Positions 1 through 15,000 of a stretch of DNA of 64,000 nucleotides are shown piece by piece. The DNA lies in NCBI GenBank assembly GCA_037576195.1, contig CM075101.1, positions 51,460,001 through 51,524,000 of the forward strand, read 5' to 3'. Each line of letters begins with the position of its first letter. The stretch's first letter is position 1. Source of the stretch: Phytoseiulus persimilis. Lineage: Eukaryota > Arthropoda > Arachnida > Mesostigmata > Phytoseiidae. A program made the position numbers and the translations under genes. The notes beneath the pieces were generated by a model that was not told the origin of the DNA, searched no databases, and worked only from the letters and a program-made list of their open reading frames with translations.

Positions 1-3000
1 GGTCGACTTTGCTGCGATCGGGTTCCCCGAGCTGGAAGTTCTGAAGCCCATCCAAATCGAGGCGCTGAAGTCGAAGCGAGACGTCGTCAGAGAGAGCAGC
101 GTCATGTTCAGGGACACCGATGGTAAACCGAAAAGGAAAACTGTCAAAACCACGGCGACGAAGTCCGGGATGGTCTCCCAAGACATCGAGACAGTCGAAG
201 TCTCGCCGGAGGTTTACGAGCAGAGTTCGGACGAGCCAGTCACTGTCTTCGACGGCACCCCGGGGAAAGCAGCGGAATCCGAGCTCGCGGAAGGAACGAT
301 CGGAGGAGAATCGGTTCGGCCTCTCGAGGAAAGCCCCGAGACGATGCAACCGGACCGGAAAGTCGCGACACAACCGGAATCCGATGAAAAATCGGAGCTC
401 GAAGCCGCCCGGATTGAACTGTTCGGTCAGGCACAGCCCGAGAGGGTTGAGGAATCCATCGAACTCCCGAGTGGTAAGCTGACCAAGGAAACCCTCACCG
501 GGACTGTTCTCGACGAGGAGTTCGGCGAAATCGCGGTGATTGTGGAGACCACGGTCTATCAACCGAGAGAAGAATGTCGAGACATCAGCGTTTCTTCTCT
601 CGGTTTCCCGGAACTCGAGCTCCGAACGAAAGTTCCCGTTGAGGTTCTTCGGACGGACGTGACCGAGCAAGCGGTTGAAGTCAAGACCTCCGAGCGCGGT
701 GGAAAACCGGTCAGGGAGAGAATATCGACGATGAAATCGAAGAAACCGGATGGATCGATCACAATGCGCATTGAGAAGCGTATCGTTCCGATCGCTCCCA
801 AGCAGGACGCGCCGGGCAGGACAACTTTGGAGCTCGGAGACGCGAACGTCGGGGATGTTCTAACGGCCCTGCCCGAGTTCGCCACCAGGGAACTCGAACC
901 TGATCGCGATGTCGACCAGCAGCTCATCGCATTGAGCGAGAGCGAAATCAATTTCGGAGCGGCAGATGTGAAAGAGCAGAAATTCATTCGCAAAAAACCA
1001 GCGAGCAGACCCGAGCAACCCGAGGAGCTCCTCCTAGTCGAGATCGTCACTCTGCGTAGACGTGGGGAGCATCAGGACGTATCACTCGATTCGATCGGAT
1101 ATCCGGAGCTTGAACCCCTGCAGACGATTCCCTTGACTGTCGACGCGTCCGCTAAGCCCGACCAAGAGATCACGGAGGAGCGGATCATATCCGAGGTAGA
1201 TGTTGAAGGGAAGCCGCGGAGGAAGACCATCAAAAAATCCAAGAAACCGGACGGAACAGTTTGCAAAGTGGAGGAGACCACCTTGCATTCGATCGACGAA
1301 TGGAAACTCCTGCCTCGCAGCTCCAGTTCACAGCCTCTCGAAAGGACAGAGGAAGTCAAGTTCGATGGCGGGACACTCACGAAACAGAAGAGAACGAAAA
1401 AGGTTGTCAGGCCAGATGAGACAACCCTCACTGAAAGCTCGGAGCTGTGGGAGTTCAAACCACGTGCCGAGCTGTTCTCTGTGGTAACGCCGGAGCTGAT
1501 CGGACTCCCGGAGATGGCCGCAACCGAGAGTTCACTCGTCGCGAGAGATGCCCGTGGTCGACCAGTTCGCGACATCGTCGAAAAACACACGACTGTCGAA
1601 ACGACTCCTGGCAAGAAAGTCACTCGGATAGAGAAGAAGAAGACGCGCAAAGATGGCGTGCACGAGAGAACAGTTGACGTTCTAACCGAAGAGAGCAGGA
1701 AACCTGAGCCGCTGGATTTCGATAAAATTGTGGAAGATTGTGTCGTGCTCGACGTCGGCAAGCTCGAGAGGACGAAGACCGTGAAGAAGGACGTTCGCCC
1801 AGGAGACGAGCTCCCTGGAGACGCCACAGTGACTGTCGAGAGTTTGAAGTTCTCACCGAAGAAAGCGAGTCACGATTTCAAATTCGCTTCGGTCGGATAC
1901 CCAGAACTCGAAGTCCTGAAGCCTTTGCTGGTCGAAGCACTGAGCACCAAACAGGACGTTGTCGAGGAGAGGACCGTAGTATTCATGGACGCAGACCGTA
2001 AACCGAAGAAGAAGACCGTGAAAAGCACCGCAACGAAATCGGGGGTTCTTCTCCAGAACATCAAGTTGTCTGAGGTGACGCCACAAGAGTATGAACTCAC
2101 GCTGGTGGAACCGTGCGAAAAAATCGACCGAACCGTCCCAGGTTCCGCGGCGGGACGAATTTCGACGAAGCGCCCGAGGAAAAGGTCCAAACCGATGAAG
2201 GGCGAAATCCAGACCGACGTCACGCCCATCCCACCTGGAGACCTGGCCCTTAGTTCCGAGCGGGAGGCGGGACCAACTTCAATCGAGACAATCGAGCTTC
2301 ACAGTGGGACAGTCACGAAAACAATCGTCACCGATGACAAAGCGGCTGAGGATCGCGTCAAGCGTCCAGTGACTGTGGAAACGATCGTCTATGAGCCGAA
2401 AGCGGAGCACAAAGAAGTGAGAGTTTCCTCGATTGGTTTCCCTGAGCTTGAACTCCGATCGAAGATTCCAATCGATGTCCTGCAGAGAGAGATAAGCGAG
2501 CACGAGGTCGAAGTTAAACGATCCACTGTGGACGGGAAACCGATCCAGCTGAAGACAACGACGACCAGAACAAAGAGACCAGACGGAACCGTCGAAATGG
2601 TTATCAAGAGAGAGATTGAGGAAGCGAGCGGAGGCAAACCTTCCCAGCCCACCGCACACGACGACGACAAAGTAGAAGAAGGAAGAGTCGGAGAGGTCAC
2701 TCCCACAGTCCCGGAGTTCGTCACGAAAATACTGAAGCCTCGACGTGAGCTCACTCGGATGTACGGAGACAGACAACTCGAGGACCAGTTCATCGTTCTC
2801 AGTGAAACGGACATCACGCTCGCCGTTGCCGACGTGAAGGAGCAAAAAATCCTCCGTAAAAAACCCGCGAGAGGTCGGCGACACCCGGAGGAGCTCTCTC
2901 TCCTGGAAATCGTTACCGTGAGCAAACGCGGAGGTAACCCGGAAGTGACCCTCGATTCCATTGGATATCCCGAGCTCGAAGTTCTGCAAACGATTCCCAT

Positions 3001-6000
3001 CAGCGTCGATTCCTCTGGAAAACCTTTGGAGGAAGTCAGAGAAGAAAGACACATTACGCTGATCGATGCCGCGGGAAGACCCCGGACGAAAACTATCACG
3101 AAGTCAAGAAAAACAGACGGCTCAGTCTCGAAAACAGAGGAAACCACGCTTTGTTCCCCGGACGAATGGGAAAAGCTCCCTCAGATATTCAGCATCAACC
3201 CGGAAGAGCAGACAGAGGAAATTGTTATCGATTCCGGGAGAATCACGAAACGAAAGAAGCATAAACGAGAATTTCAGCCGGATGGCATGCTTCGTACGGA
3301 GAGCACGGAGCTCTGTGAGTTCAAGCCCGAAGTGAAATTTTACTCGTTCGTGACTCCCGGAAGCGTTGGGCTTCCCGAGTTGGCCGTCGCGCAGATTACG
3401 CCCGTGGCGAGGGACGCGCACGGTCGCCCGGCGCGTGATGTCGTCGAGCAACGCCGGATCGTGGAAACCGAGCCCACCAGAACAACGAAAACAAAAGAGA
3501 CGAAGAAGGAACGCAAGGACGGCGTTTACGAGAGGGAGCTGACTGTCTCAACTGTGGAATCCGAGCGCCCAGAACCTTTGCCATTCGATCACAGGGTTGA
3601 GGAGAATATCGTGCTCGATGTTGCCACGATAGAGAAACAGAAGACGAAGAAAACCGTTCCTCGGAGAGACGAGCCTCTCGAAACGGTTGAAGTTGTCGTC
3701 GACAGCCTCCGCTTCAATCCAAGAACCTCTCCTCTGGAGATGAACTTCACTTCGATCGGATATCCCGAACTGGAAGTCCTTAAAGCCACGCTCGTCGAAG
3801 CAACGAGCACCGAACGAGACGTCGTTGTAGAGAGCACGGTCGTCTTCATGGACGTCGATGGGAAACTCAGAAAGAAAACCACCAAGTCCACAGCGACGAA
3901 ATCCGGAGTACTCCTGCAAGAGAGTGAAACCTCCGAAGAAGTACCAAGAACGTATGACTTGGCAACCGTTAAGCCCGGTGACATCATAGACGAAGTCGTA
4001 ATCGCCGAGAAAACAACAACGAAGAGAACGAAGAAGACAACGGCGGACTCCGCTCCGTCGGGCGGAACCACTGAACGGACCTTGACAGTCACGACAACGA
4101 CTCCCCACGAAAGCTCTCTGTCGGAAGAACTCGAAGACATGGAGGGAGAAACAGTCGAGGAAGTTATCCTACCCGACAGGAGACTCTCAGTGAAAAGAAC
4201 AACTGTCGAGCGCAGAGACGGCGTTGTAGGAACCGAAGTCGAAGAAGTGGTTTCCGATCTGCCAGAGCACGGACCGTTCGATTCTCCGGACGTGGTTGCC
4301 AGGAGCGAGGAAACAGTCGTCCTCACCACAGGAAAGCTGAAGAAAACCAAATCGAGGAGGAAGGTTCCTCGGGAGATTGGCCTCGAAGAGGAAGTCGTCG
4401 TCGAGACCACAAAATACGAGCCGAAGCCCGAGAATAGTGATTTGACTCCCGTAGGCTACCCAGAGCTCGAATTCGTTGCCCACACGCCTTTTGACATGCC
4501 CTCGCGCCCGGTCACTGAAGAGACACGCGAACTCAAGAGATTGGTGGATGGGGACGAGCCGGTGATGCAAGAGGTGACAACCAAGAAAACAAGGACGCCC
4601 GACGGCATCGTTGAGGTCATCGAAGAGAAACGAGCCTTCCATGAACCACGGGAGGGAGCGCGCGCCGAGACTCTGGACCGGGCCGTGGAGGAACACAAAG
4701 AGCTGCTGCTCACACTTGACGACCGAAGCAGCGAAGATCAATTCACTCCTGTCTCGAGAAGTGAAATCAAACTCCAGGGGGCAAAAATCGAGAAGAGCAG
4801 AGTCGTTCGGAAAAAGCCGAAAACTCCCCGGCAAGACGCTCAGGTGTCCATCGTCGAGATCTCCATCCTCAGACAGGAGCCGAAGCTCCGCGAGGTGAAC
4901 CTCGAATCGATGGGCTGGCCGGAGTTCGAGGTAATCCAAACGCTGCCCGTGGATCTGAACTCGTCCAGCGAACCACTCGCGCCAGCGGTAGAAGAGCGAT
5001 TCATAGTTCAAATAGACGCCGCTGGTCGTCCGCGGAGGAAAACGATCCGGAAGGTCAGAGCGCCCGACGGAACCATTTCGAAAATCGAACAAACAAACGT
5101 TCTCGATACAGATGAGATCGGAACGAAGCCCTCCAGCGCCGTAGCCGTCCCGCTCGTCGAGGAGAGCGAAGAGATCAAGTTCGACTCGGGCAAGATCACC
5201 AAGCGGAAAAAATCCGAAAGAGCTGTCAAGCCCGACAAAGGGCTCAGGACGGAGACGACGGAGTTTTTGGAGTTCAAGCCGATTGCAAAGTTCTTCTCTC
5301 TCGTAAGCCCACAGAGCGTCGGGTACCCAGAGCTGGCTCCGGTCGAGACTTCGGTTGTTCCTACTGATGGGTTCGGACGCCCTGTACGGGATGTCGTGGA
5401 AGAGCACACAATCGTGCGAACCGAACCCAACACAAAAACGATAACGGTCGTAAGAAAGAAAAAGCGCAAAGACGGTGCTTACGAGAAAACTGTGAACATT
5501 GTAACCGAAACCACTGAACAATCAGAACCAACAGAATTGAATTTTGATGAAATGGTCGAAGAGAGCGTTGTGCTCGACGTGGGTGAAATCGACAAACAGA
5601 GAGTCAAGAGGAAGGTGCCGCGTACAGATGAAGCCGTCGAAAAGATCGAGATCGTTGTCGAAAGCTTGAAGTTCACTCCTAGAAAGCCGATTGTCGAGCT
5701 CAACTCTGCCCTGATTGGTTATCCCGAGCTAGAAACTCTGAAGCCGATGCACATCGAGGCGATGAGCCGCAGAAGAGACGTCGTTGCAGAAAGTTCCGTG
5801 ATTTTCGTTGACGCTGATCGCAAACCCAAGAAGCAAATTGTAAAAATGCGCGCGACAAAAACCGGGGTCCTCATTCGGGAGGTCGAGACATCTGATCTGG
5901 CACCGGAGTCGTACGATCTCACGGATGCCAAGCCGGGCGATGTGCTCGACGAAACCTCAGTCAACGAGAAGGAAACCACCAAGAAAACCAAGAAGACAAA

Positions 6001-9000
6001 GACTGAGTTGACGTCGTCAGGAGGCCCCGTTGCACACACGTCGTCGACTTGTACTGTGACCCCTCTCGAATACTGTCTGTCGGAGCTACCCCACGACACC
6101 GTAGACGAGGAAACCGTGGAGGTCGTTTTGCCCGACGGAAAACTCTCGAAAATCACGACAGTAGTGACCAAACGAGTGGACGGATCCGTAGAGACAACCG
6201 TGGAAGAGCTGATCTCGGATGAACCCGAGATTTCACCAACACCTCTCTCTAAGAAGAAGATGAAGCGACAGAAGAAAACCGAGAGCGAGTCGCTCGAGCA
6301 AACACCGGCTCTTGCGGATGTTACGGAAGAAACCATCGAACTCCAGACTGGGCGGTTGACGAAGAGAACCGTCTCCGACACCCCGCCCAGCGACGCAGGA
6401 GCTCGGGGTCCGGTAACGCTGGAAATCACCGTCTACGAACCCAAAGCCGAGCATAGGGACGTTAGTGTTACCTCTGTCGGTTTCCCAGAACTCGAACTCA
6501 GATGCAAGGTACCGATCGAGGTCATTCAAAGAGAAATCACCGAAGAGACGATCGAGCTGAGGAAGTCGACGAAAGACGGCAAACCGGTCACAGAAAGAAC
6601 GAACACGAAAAAGACGAAGAAGCCGGATGGAACCGTCGAGGTGATCGTAGAGAAGGAAATCGTGCCGGGAGGGGAAGAATCCTCTCCCACTGGAGCGACC
6701 ATCCCCGATGGAAGAGCCCAACCCGAGCAGAAACTTTCTGGATTGTACCAAGACATAAAACCGGATGACCGATTTGTTGTTCTCTCCGAGACGGAGATCA
6801 AGCTTGGCGTCGCCGATGTGAAGCAGCAGCGAATGATCCGTGAGAAGCCGTCGCGGAGCACTCGAGAACCCGGAGAACTCTCCTTGATAGAGACCGTCAC
6901 CCTGAAGAGAAGTCAGGACCATCAGGACATAGCTCTCGAATCGATAGGTTACCCGGAACTTGAAATTCTGCAAACGATTCCCGTTCAAGTGGACTCGTCG
7001 GGAAAACCCACTCAAGACATCGAAGAGCAACGATTTCTCTCACACATCGATGCTGGGGGTGAACTACGACGGAAGACGATCAAGAAGTCGAAGAAACCGG
7101 ACGGCACCGTCTCCAAAACAGAGGAAACTACTTTGCTGGCTCCTGGGGAGTGGGAGCTCCTTCCCACCGTATTCAGCTCGGAGCCGATTGAAGAGAGAGA
7201 GGAAATACGATTCGATTCCGGGAAGATAAATAGACTTAAGAAGACGAAGGAGGTCGTGAAGCCGGACGGAACTGTCTCTTCAGAAGTCCTAGAATCTTGG
7301 GAATTCATACCCGATGTCGAATTATACGCGCTCGTCGCGCCTGAAAGGGTGGGACTTCCAGAGATGGCAGTCACTGAATCGATTCCAATAACGAAAGATG
7401 TCTATGGTCGTCCGATTCGTGACATCGTTGAAGATCGGACGATCGTCGAAACTGAGCCTGATCGGAAGAAAACGACCGTTGAGAAAAAGAAGAAACGCAA
7501 AGATGGCGCGTACGAGAGGACGCTGCATATACAGAGTGAGAAGTCTGTCACGCCGCAGCCTTTAGCGTTTGATCGGCTGGTTGAAGACAGCGTCGTTCTG
7601 GATTCCGGTAGGATCGAAAAGAAGTCGATCACGAAGAAACTTCCTCGCGAAGGTCAACCCCTGGAGGAAGTTGAATTCATTGTTGAGAGTCTCAAGTTCA
7701 CTCCAAAGAAATCGAGTTTCGATATAAACCTCACATCGATCGGATACCCCGATCTAGAAATCCTCAAACCTCTGCGCGTCGAAGCGATGAGCAGCAAACA
7801 GGACGTCGTTGAGGAGAGTACCGTCATCTTCATGGACGTAGATCGTAAACCGAAAAAGAAAGTTGTCAAAACAACTGCAACCAGATCAGGGGTGCTCCTT
7901 CAGGAGATTGAAATCTCTGAGGTTTCCCCAGAAACGTATGATTTGAAATCAATCGCGCCGGGAGAAGTCATTGAGGAGACGACCGTTGGCGGGAAGGAAA
8001 CCACGAAACGAACGAAAACGAAGAGCTCCGAACTGACGCCTTCGGGAGAAACCGTCGAGCGAACACTCACCACGACGACAGTTGTTCCCCACGAGTGTGT
8101 TATGAGCGAACTCGTCGGAGATGTTGCCGAAGAAACGGTCGAGGAAGTCGTTCTACCGAACAGAAGACTCTCGACGACCACAACAACGGTCACCAAACGA
8201 CCCGACGGAACCGTTGAAACAAAAGTGGACGAGGTCGTCCGTGTTCAGCCCGCTCCTGAGGGAAAGGTCCAAAAGAGCGCGAGGAAGAAACCGAAATCCA
8301 AGAAGAACGCGCCTGATTTTGAGTCCATTGTGCCAGAGGAAGCCAAGCAGGGGGCCGAGGGTCCGTGCGTCAGCGAGGACACAATCGAGCTTCTCTACGG
8401 GAAAGTGACGAAGAGGCTCCTCATCGAGGATTCCCGCGATGACTACGATGTCACTGGTCCCGTCACGGTGGAAATAACCATTTATGAGCCGAAGATTGAA
8501 CATAGAGCGGTGAGCGTTTCGTCGATCGGTTTCCCAGAGCTCGAAATGAAGTCGAAAGTACCAATCGAAGTTCTCCAGAGAGAAATCACCGAGCAGGTAG
8601 TTGAGGTGAAACGGAGCAAGAGAAACGGGAAACCGGTGAAGCAGAGAACAACGACGAAGAGAACCAAGAAACCTGATGGAACTATCGAGATGGTGGTTAA
8701 GAAAGAGGCCGAGGAACCAGTTGAAATCGAAGTCGAAGAGGAGAAACAATCTCCGAGTAAACCCGCTGCTCCCGATGACGGAACGCGGTCCGACGAAGCC
8801 ATTCCCGGAGTTCCGGAGTTCCTGACAAAGAAACTCAAGCCTCGCCGTGGTTTCACTCGAATGTACGAAGATAGAGCTCCCGACGAGCAGTTCGTTTTGC
8901 TCAGTGAGAGCGATATCACGCTGACCGAAGCCGACGTGAAGGAACAGAAAATGATTCGTAGAAAACCTTCGAAAAAACCGCAAGAACCAGAGGAGCTCAC

Positions 9001-12000
9001 ACTGATTGAAATTGTCACTCTGCGCAGACGCGACGACCATCGAGAGGTGTCTCTGGACTCCATCGGGTATCCCGAGTTGGAAGTTTTGCAAACAATACCT
9101 GTGAACGTCGATTCCCTCGGCCAGCCTGCGACAGAGGTCAAGGAGCAACGATTCCTATCACACATCGATGCGCAGGGTAAACTGCGGAAGAAAATCATCA
9201 AAAAATCGAAGAAACCAGATGGGACCGTATCCATGACTGAGGAAACAACTCTGCTCACTGTTGAAGAGTCGGACCATCTCCCACAAATCTTCACTTTGAG
9301 TCCTTCGGAAGAAACCGAAGAAATTGAATTCGATTCGGGACGGATAACCAAACGGAAGAAAACTAGGAAAGTCATAAGACCGGACAACGTGGATTTCTGC
9401 GAAATCACTGAGTTCTGGGAGTTCAAGCCCGAGGCGAATTTCTTCGCTATTGTTACGCCTGAGAAAGTCGGACATCCAGAAATGGCCGTTGTTGAATCTT
9501 CGCCGGTTAGCAAAGATGTTTACGGACGGCCAGTCCACGATATCGTCGAAGAACACACGATCGTGGAAACCGAACCCCGTCGGAAGACGACGACCGTTGA
9601 GAAAAAGAAGAAACGCAAAGATGGCGCGTTCGAGAGAACGCTGCATATACAGAGAGAAGAGGCTGTCACGGCGCAGCCTTTGGCGTTTGATCGGCTGGTT
9701 GAAGACAGCGTCGTTCTGGATTCCGGTAGGATCGAAAGGAAGAAGATCACGAAGAAGGTTCCTTGCGAAGACAAACCTCTGGAGGAAGTTGAATTCACCG
9801 TCGAAAGCGTCAAGTTCACTCCCAAGGAATCGAGTCTCGATATAAACTTCACTTCGATCGGATACCCCGATCTAGAAATCCTTAAACCTCTGCGCGTCGA
9901 AGCGATGAGCAGCAAACAGGACGTCGTTGAGGAGAGTACCGTCATCTTCATGGACGTAGATCGTAAACCGAAAAAGAAAGTTGTCAAAACAACTGCAACC
10001 AGATCAGGGGTGCTCCTTCAGGAGATTGAAATCTCTGAGGTTTCGCCAGAAACGTATGATTTGACATCAATCGCCCCGGGAGAAGTTATTGAGGAGACGA
10101 CCGTTGGCGGAAAGGAAACCACGAAACGAACGAAAACGAAGAGCTCCGAACTGACGCCTTCGGGAGAAACCGTCGAGCGAACACTCACCACGACGACAGT
10201 TGTTCCCCATGAGTTCGTCATGAGCGAACTCGTCGGAGATGTTGTCGAAGAAACGGTCGAGGAAGTCGTTCTACCGAACAGAAGACTCTCGACGACCACA
10301 ACAACGGTCACCAAACGACCCGACGGAATCGTTGAAACAAAAGTGGACGAGGTAGTCCCTGTTCAGCCCGCTCCTATCGGAAATGTCCAAAAGAGCGCGA
10401 AGAAGAAACCGAAGCCCAAGAAATCCGGACCTAAATCTGACGCTGTTCCCCATGAGCTCGAAGAGGCCATTCCCGTGCAGTTCGTCAGTAGTCCCTCTGT
10501 CAGCGAAGAGACAATCGATCTTCGGACCGGTAAAGTGACAAAGAAGGTTCTCATCGAAGAAGCTCCTCACGACGAACCTGGCTTCGGTGGCCTAGTCACG
10601 ACAGAAATAACCATCTACAAACCGCAGGTTGAGCACAGACACATCAGCGTTTCGTCGATCGGCTTCCCTGAGCTCGAAATGAGATCCAGAATCCCGATCG
10701 AAGTTCTAGAGAGGGAAATCACCGAGCAAGTCGTTGAGGTGGAACACTCCACAAAAGAGGGAAGACCGGTCAGCCGAAGGAAAACTACGCGGCGAACTAA
10801 AAAACCCGACGGTACTGTCGAAATGGTTGTGACGAGGGAATCCGAGAAACCTGTCCCCGCTCAGGTAGAATCAACACCGCAACAATCGGCTGCGCATTAT
10901 GAAGAGGCGCATAATGAGGAAGCCATTCCCGGAGTTCCGGAATTCTTGACAAAGAAATTGAAGCCTCGTCGTGAACTCACCCGAATGTACGAAGATAGAG
11001 CTCCCGACGAGCAATTCATTTTGCTCAGTGAGAGCGATATCACGCTGGCCGAAGCCGACGTGAAAGAACAGAAAATGATTCGAAGGAAACCGTCGAAGAA
11101 ACCGCAAGAACCAGAGGAGCTCTCCCTGATTGAAATTGTCACTCTGCGCAGACGCGAAGACCATCGAGAGGTGTCTCTGGACTCTATCGGGTATCCCGAG
11201 TTGGAAGTTTTGCAAACAATACCTGTGAACGTCGATTCCCTCGGCCAGCCTGCGACAGAGGTCAAGGAGCAACGATTCCTATCACACATCGATGCGCAGG
11301 GTAAACTGCGGAAGAAAATCATCAAAAAATCGAAGAAACCAGATGGGACCGTATCCATGACTGAGGAAACAACTCTGCTCACTGTTGAAGAGTCGGACCA
11401 TCTCCCACAAATCTTCACTTTGAGTCCCCGGCAAGAAACCGAAGAAATTGAATTCGATTCGGGACGGATAACCAAACGGAAGAAAACTAGGAAAGTCACA
11501 AGACCAGACAGCACAGACTCCACCGAAATCACTGAATTCTGGGAGTTCAAGCCCGAGGCGAAGTTTTTCGCTATTGTCACGCCTGACAAAGTGGGACATC
11601 CTGAGATGAATGTTGTTGAGTTGACGCCGGTGACGAAAGATGTCCACGGTCGCCCTCTCCGTGATATCGTCGAGGAACACACGATCGTGGAGACTGAACC
11701 TCAAACGAAGAAAACGACCATCGAGAAGAAGAAAAAACGAAGAGATGGCGCTTACGAGAGAACAGTCGATGTTCTGATTGAGGAGGGTGACAGACCACAA
11801 TCCTTGATCTTCGATCGCATTGTCGAAGAAAGCGTGATTCTTGACATGGGCAAACTCGAAAAGAAGAAGGTGACGAAGAGAATTCCTCGTGACGAAAACT
11901 CTCCGGAAAAGGTGGAAATCATCATCGAGAGTCTCAAATTCACTCCGAAGAAATCTGGCCAGGTGGTCAGTTTCGCTTCTATCGGGTATCCGGAGCTGCA

Positions 12001-15000
12001 AGTGTCTGAACCGTTGCGAATCGAAGCGATGAGCTCCAAAACGGACGTGGTCGACGAGAGTTCCGTCATCTTCTTGGATGTTGATCGCAAGCCCAAGTCG
12101 AAAACGGTACGAACCACTGTCACCAAAACTGGACTGGTCTCACAAGAAATCGAAACTCGCGAGCTGGCACCAGAAACGTTCGACTTCTCGCAAGTCGCAC
12201 CGAGGGGACCGTTTGACGCAACGACGGCGCTCAGAGAGGGAAAAACAAAGGAATCCAGAGCTGGAATCTCAGAGCTCACTCCTCTGGGGGGAACAGTCGG
12301 ACCAACGGCTGCCCTCGCTTCCGAGGTTCCTCCCGATGCTTCGACCGCGGTGACGCAACGACCTGACGGCACCGTGGAGAGCACAACAGAAGAGCTCGCT
12401 CCTGTTGGACCCGGCTCGCTCGGGAGCCAGCGATCGGAGGAACTCAAAAAGAGTTCTGATAAGCAGCCTGAGGAGGCGCTCGTTCCGCTCGCGAGAACGG
12501 TTACCGCTTCTGAAGGAGGTGCGTTCAAGAGTGAAGAGATCGTTGAGCTCAAAACCGGAAGAATCACGAAGAGACTCTTCGTCGAAGACGTAGCCGACGA
12601 CCACAAAGTCGCCAGTCCGATCACTGTCTCAATCACGGTCTATGAGCCGAAGTTGGAACACAGGGACGTGAGCGTTACGTCGATCGGTTTCCCTGAGCTC
12701 GAACTGAAGTCGAAAGTACCAACAAAAGTCCTTCAGAGAGAAATTACCGAACGGGTGGTCGAAGTGAGAGAGTCCACGAGGAACGGAAGACCGGTTCGCG
12801 AAAAGACTTCAACTAGGAAAACAAAGAAACCCGACGGAACCGTCGAAATGGTGGTGAGGAAAGAGGTCGAGGAAACGGTAGCCGGTGAAGCGTCCATGTC
12901 GGAACCGACCGTCCCCTCCGAGAACGCACCGACGGAGGAGGAATTTCTCACAGTTTCCGAGCCCCGCCGCGGACCCACTCGAGTGTGTGGCGGAACAGAG
13001 CCGAACGATCAGTTCATCCTACTCACGGAAAGTGAAATAACGCTCGACGTGGCCAACGTCAACGAACAAAAAATTATCCGCAGGAAGCCGTCGAAGAAGC
13101 CCCACGAGCCCGAGGAGCTCTCCCTCATCGAGATCGTCACTCTACGGAGGCCTGAAATTCACAGAGAGGTATCCCTCGCCTCTATCGGGTACCCCGGACT
13201 GGAAATCCTTCAGACAAGACCGATCAGCGTCGACGCTTCGGGAAAGCCCGTCGAAGAGATCAGAGAGCGGCGAGTCATATCGCGAATTGATTCCGACGGA
13301 AAGCGGCGAAAGAAGATCGTCGAAAAATCGAAGAAACCGGACGGCACGGTTTCCAGTGAAGAGGAAACTACCTTGACCACTCTCGATGAGTGGCAGATTC
13401 TGCCTCAAGTTTTCGGTTTGGAACCCCTCGAGGAGTCGGAAGAAATAGAATTCGATTCTGGGAAGATAACCAAGCGGAAGAGAACGAGGAAGAATGTGAA
13501 ACCAGGTGATGCTCCGTCCACTGAAACCACAGAGTCCTGGGAGTTCAAACCCGAAGCTGAATTATTCGCTGTCGTCACACCTCACATGGTGGGACTCGCA
13601 GAGATGGCAGTTACCGAATCGATTCCAGTAACGAAAGATGTCTATGGTCGCCCGATTCGCGACATCGTCGAAGAACGTACGAGCATCGAAAATGAGCCCG
13701 GTCGGAGGAAGACAACCGTTGAAACAAAGAAAAAGCGCAGCGACGGCACTCACGAAAGAACCGTTCATATATTGACCGAAGATGTTGCTGAATTGCAGCC
13801 TCCGACATTTGACCACACAGTTGAAGACCGAGTCGTTCTGGATTCCGGTAGAATAGAAAAGAAGAAGTTCACGAAGAAGGTTCCTTGCGAAGACAAACTT
13901 CTGGAGGAAGTTGAATTCATCGTCGAAAGCTTCAAGTTCACTCCCAAGGAATCGAGTCTCGATATAAACTTCACTTCGATCGGATACCCCGATCTAGAAA
14001 TCCTTAAGCCTCTGCGCGTCGAAGCGATGAGCAGCAAACAGGACGTCGTTGAGGAGAGTACCGTCATCTTCATGGACGTAGATCGTAAACCGAAAAATAA
14101 AGTTGTCAAAACAACTGCAACCAGATCAGGGGTGCTCCTTCGGGAGATTGAAATCTCTGAGGTTTCGCCAGAAACGTATGATTTGACATCAATCGCGCCG
14201 GGAGAAGTTATTGAGGAGACGACCGTTGGCGGAAAGGAAACCACGAAACGAACGAAAACGAAGAGCTCCGAACTGACGCCTTCGGGAGAAACCGTCGAGC
14301 GAACACTCACCACGACGACAGTTGTTCCCCATGAGTTCGTCATGAGCGAACTCGTCGGAGATGTTGTCGAAGAAACGGTCGAGGAAGTCGTTCTACCGAA
14401 CAGAAGACTCTCGACGACCACAACAACGGTCACCAAACGACCCGACGGAATCGTTGAAACAAAAGTGGACGAGGTAGTCCCTGTTCAGCCCGCTCCTATC
14501 GGAAATGTCCAAAAGAGCGCGAAGAAGAAACCGAAGCCCAAGAAATCCGGACCTAAATCTGACGCTGTTCCCCATGAGCTCGAAGAGGCCACTCCCGAGC
14601 AGTTCGTCAGTAGTCCCTCTGTCAGCGAAGAGACAATCGATCTTCGGACCGGTAAAGTGACGAAGAAGGTTCTCATCGAAGAAGTTCCTCACGACGAACC
14701 TGGCTCCGGCGGCCCCGTCACGACAGAAATAACCATCTACAAACCGCAGGTGGAGCACAGACACATCAGCGTTTCGTCGATCGGCCTCCCTGAGCTCGAA
14801 ACGAGATCCAGAATCCCGATCGAAGTTGTAGAGAGGGAAATCACCGAGCAAGTCGTTGAGGTGGAACACTCCACAAAAGAGGGAAGACCGGTCAGCCGAA
14901 GGAAAACTACGCGGCGAACCAAAAAACCCGACGGTACTGTCGAAATGGTTGTGACGAGGGAATCCGAGAAACCTGTCCCCGCTCAGGTAGAATCAACACC

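Noticed and set aside
4187-5521. Antisense frame of 444 codons opposite exon A, and many similar long minus-strand frames up to 45 kb
   Set aside because: They are compositional shadows of the strongly biased sense codons. They carry no domains, they repeat with the sense repeat, and they lack supporting splice sites.
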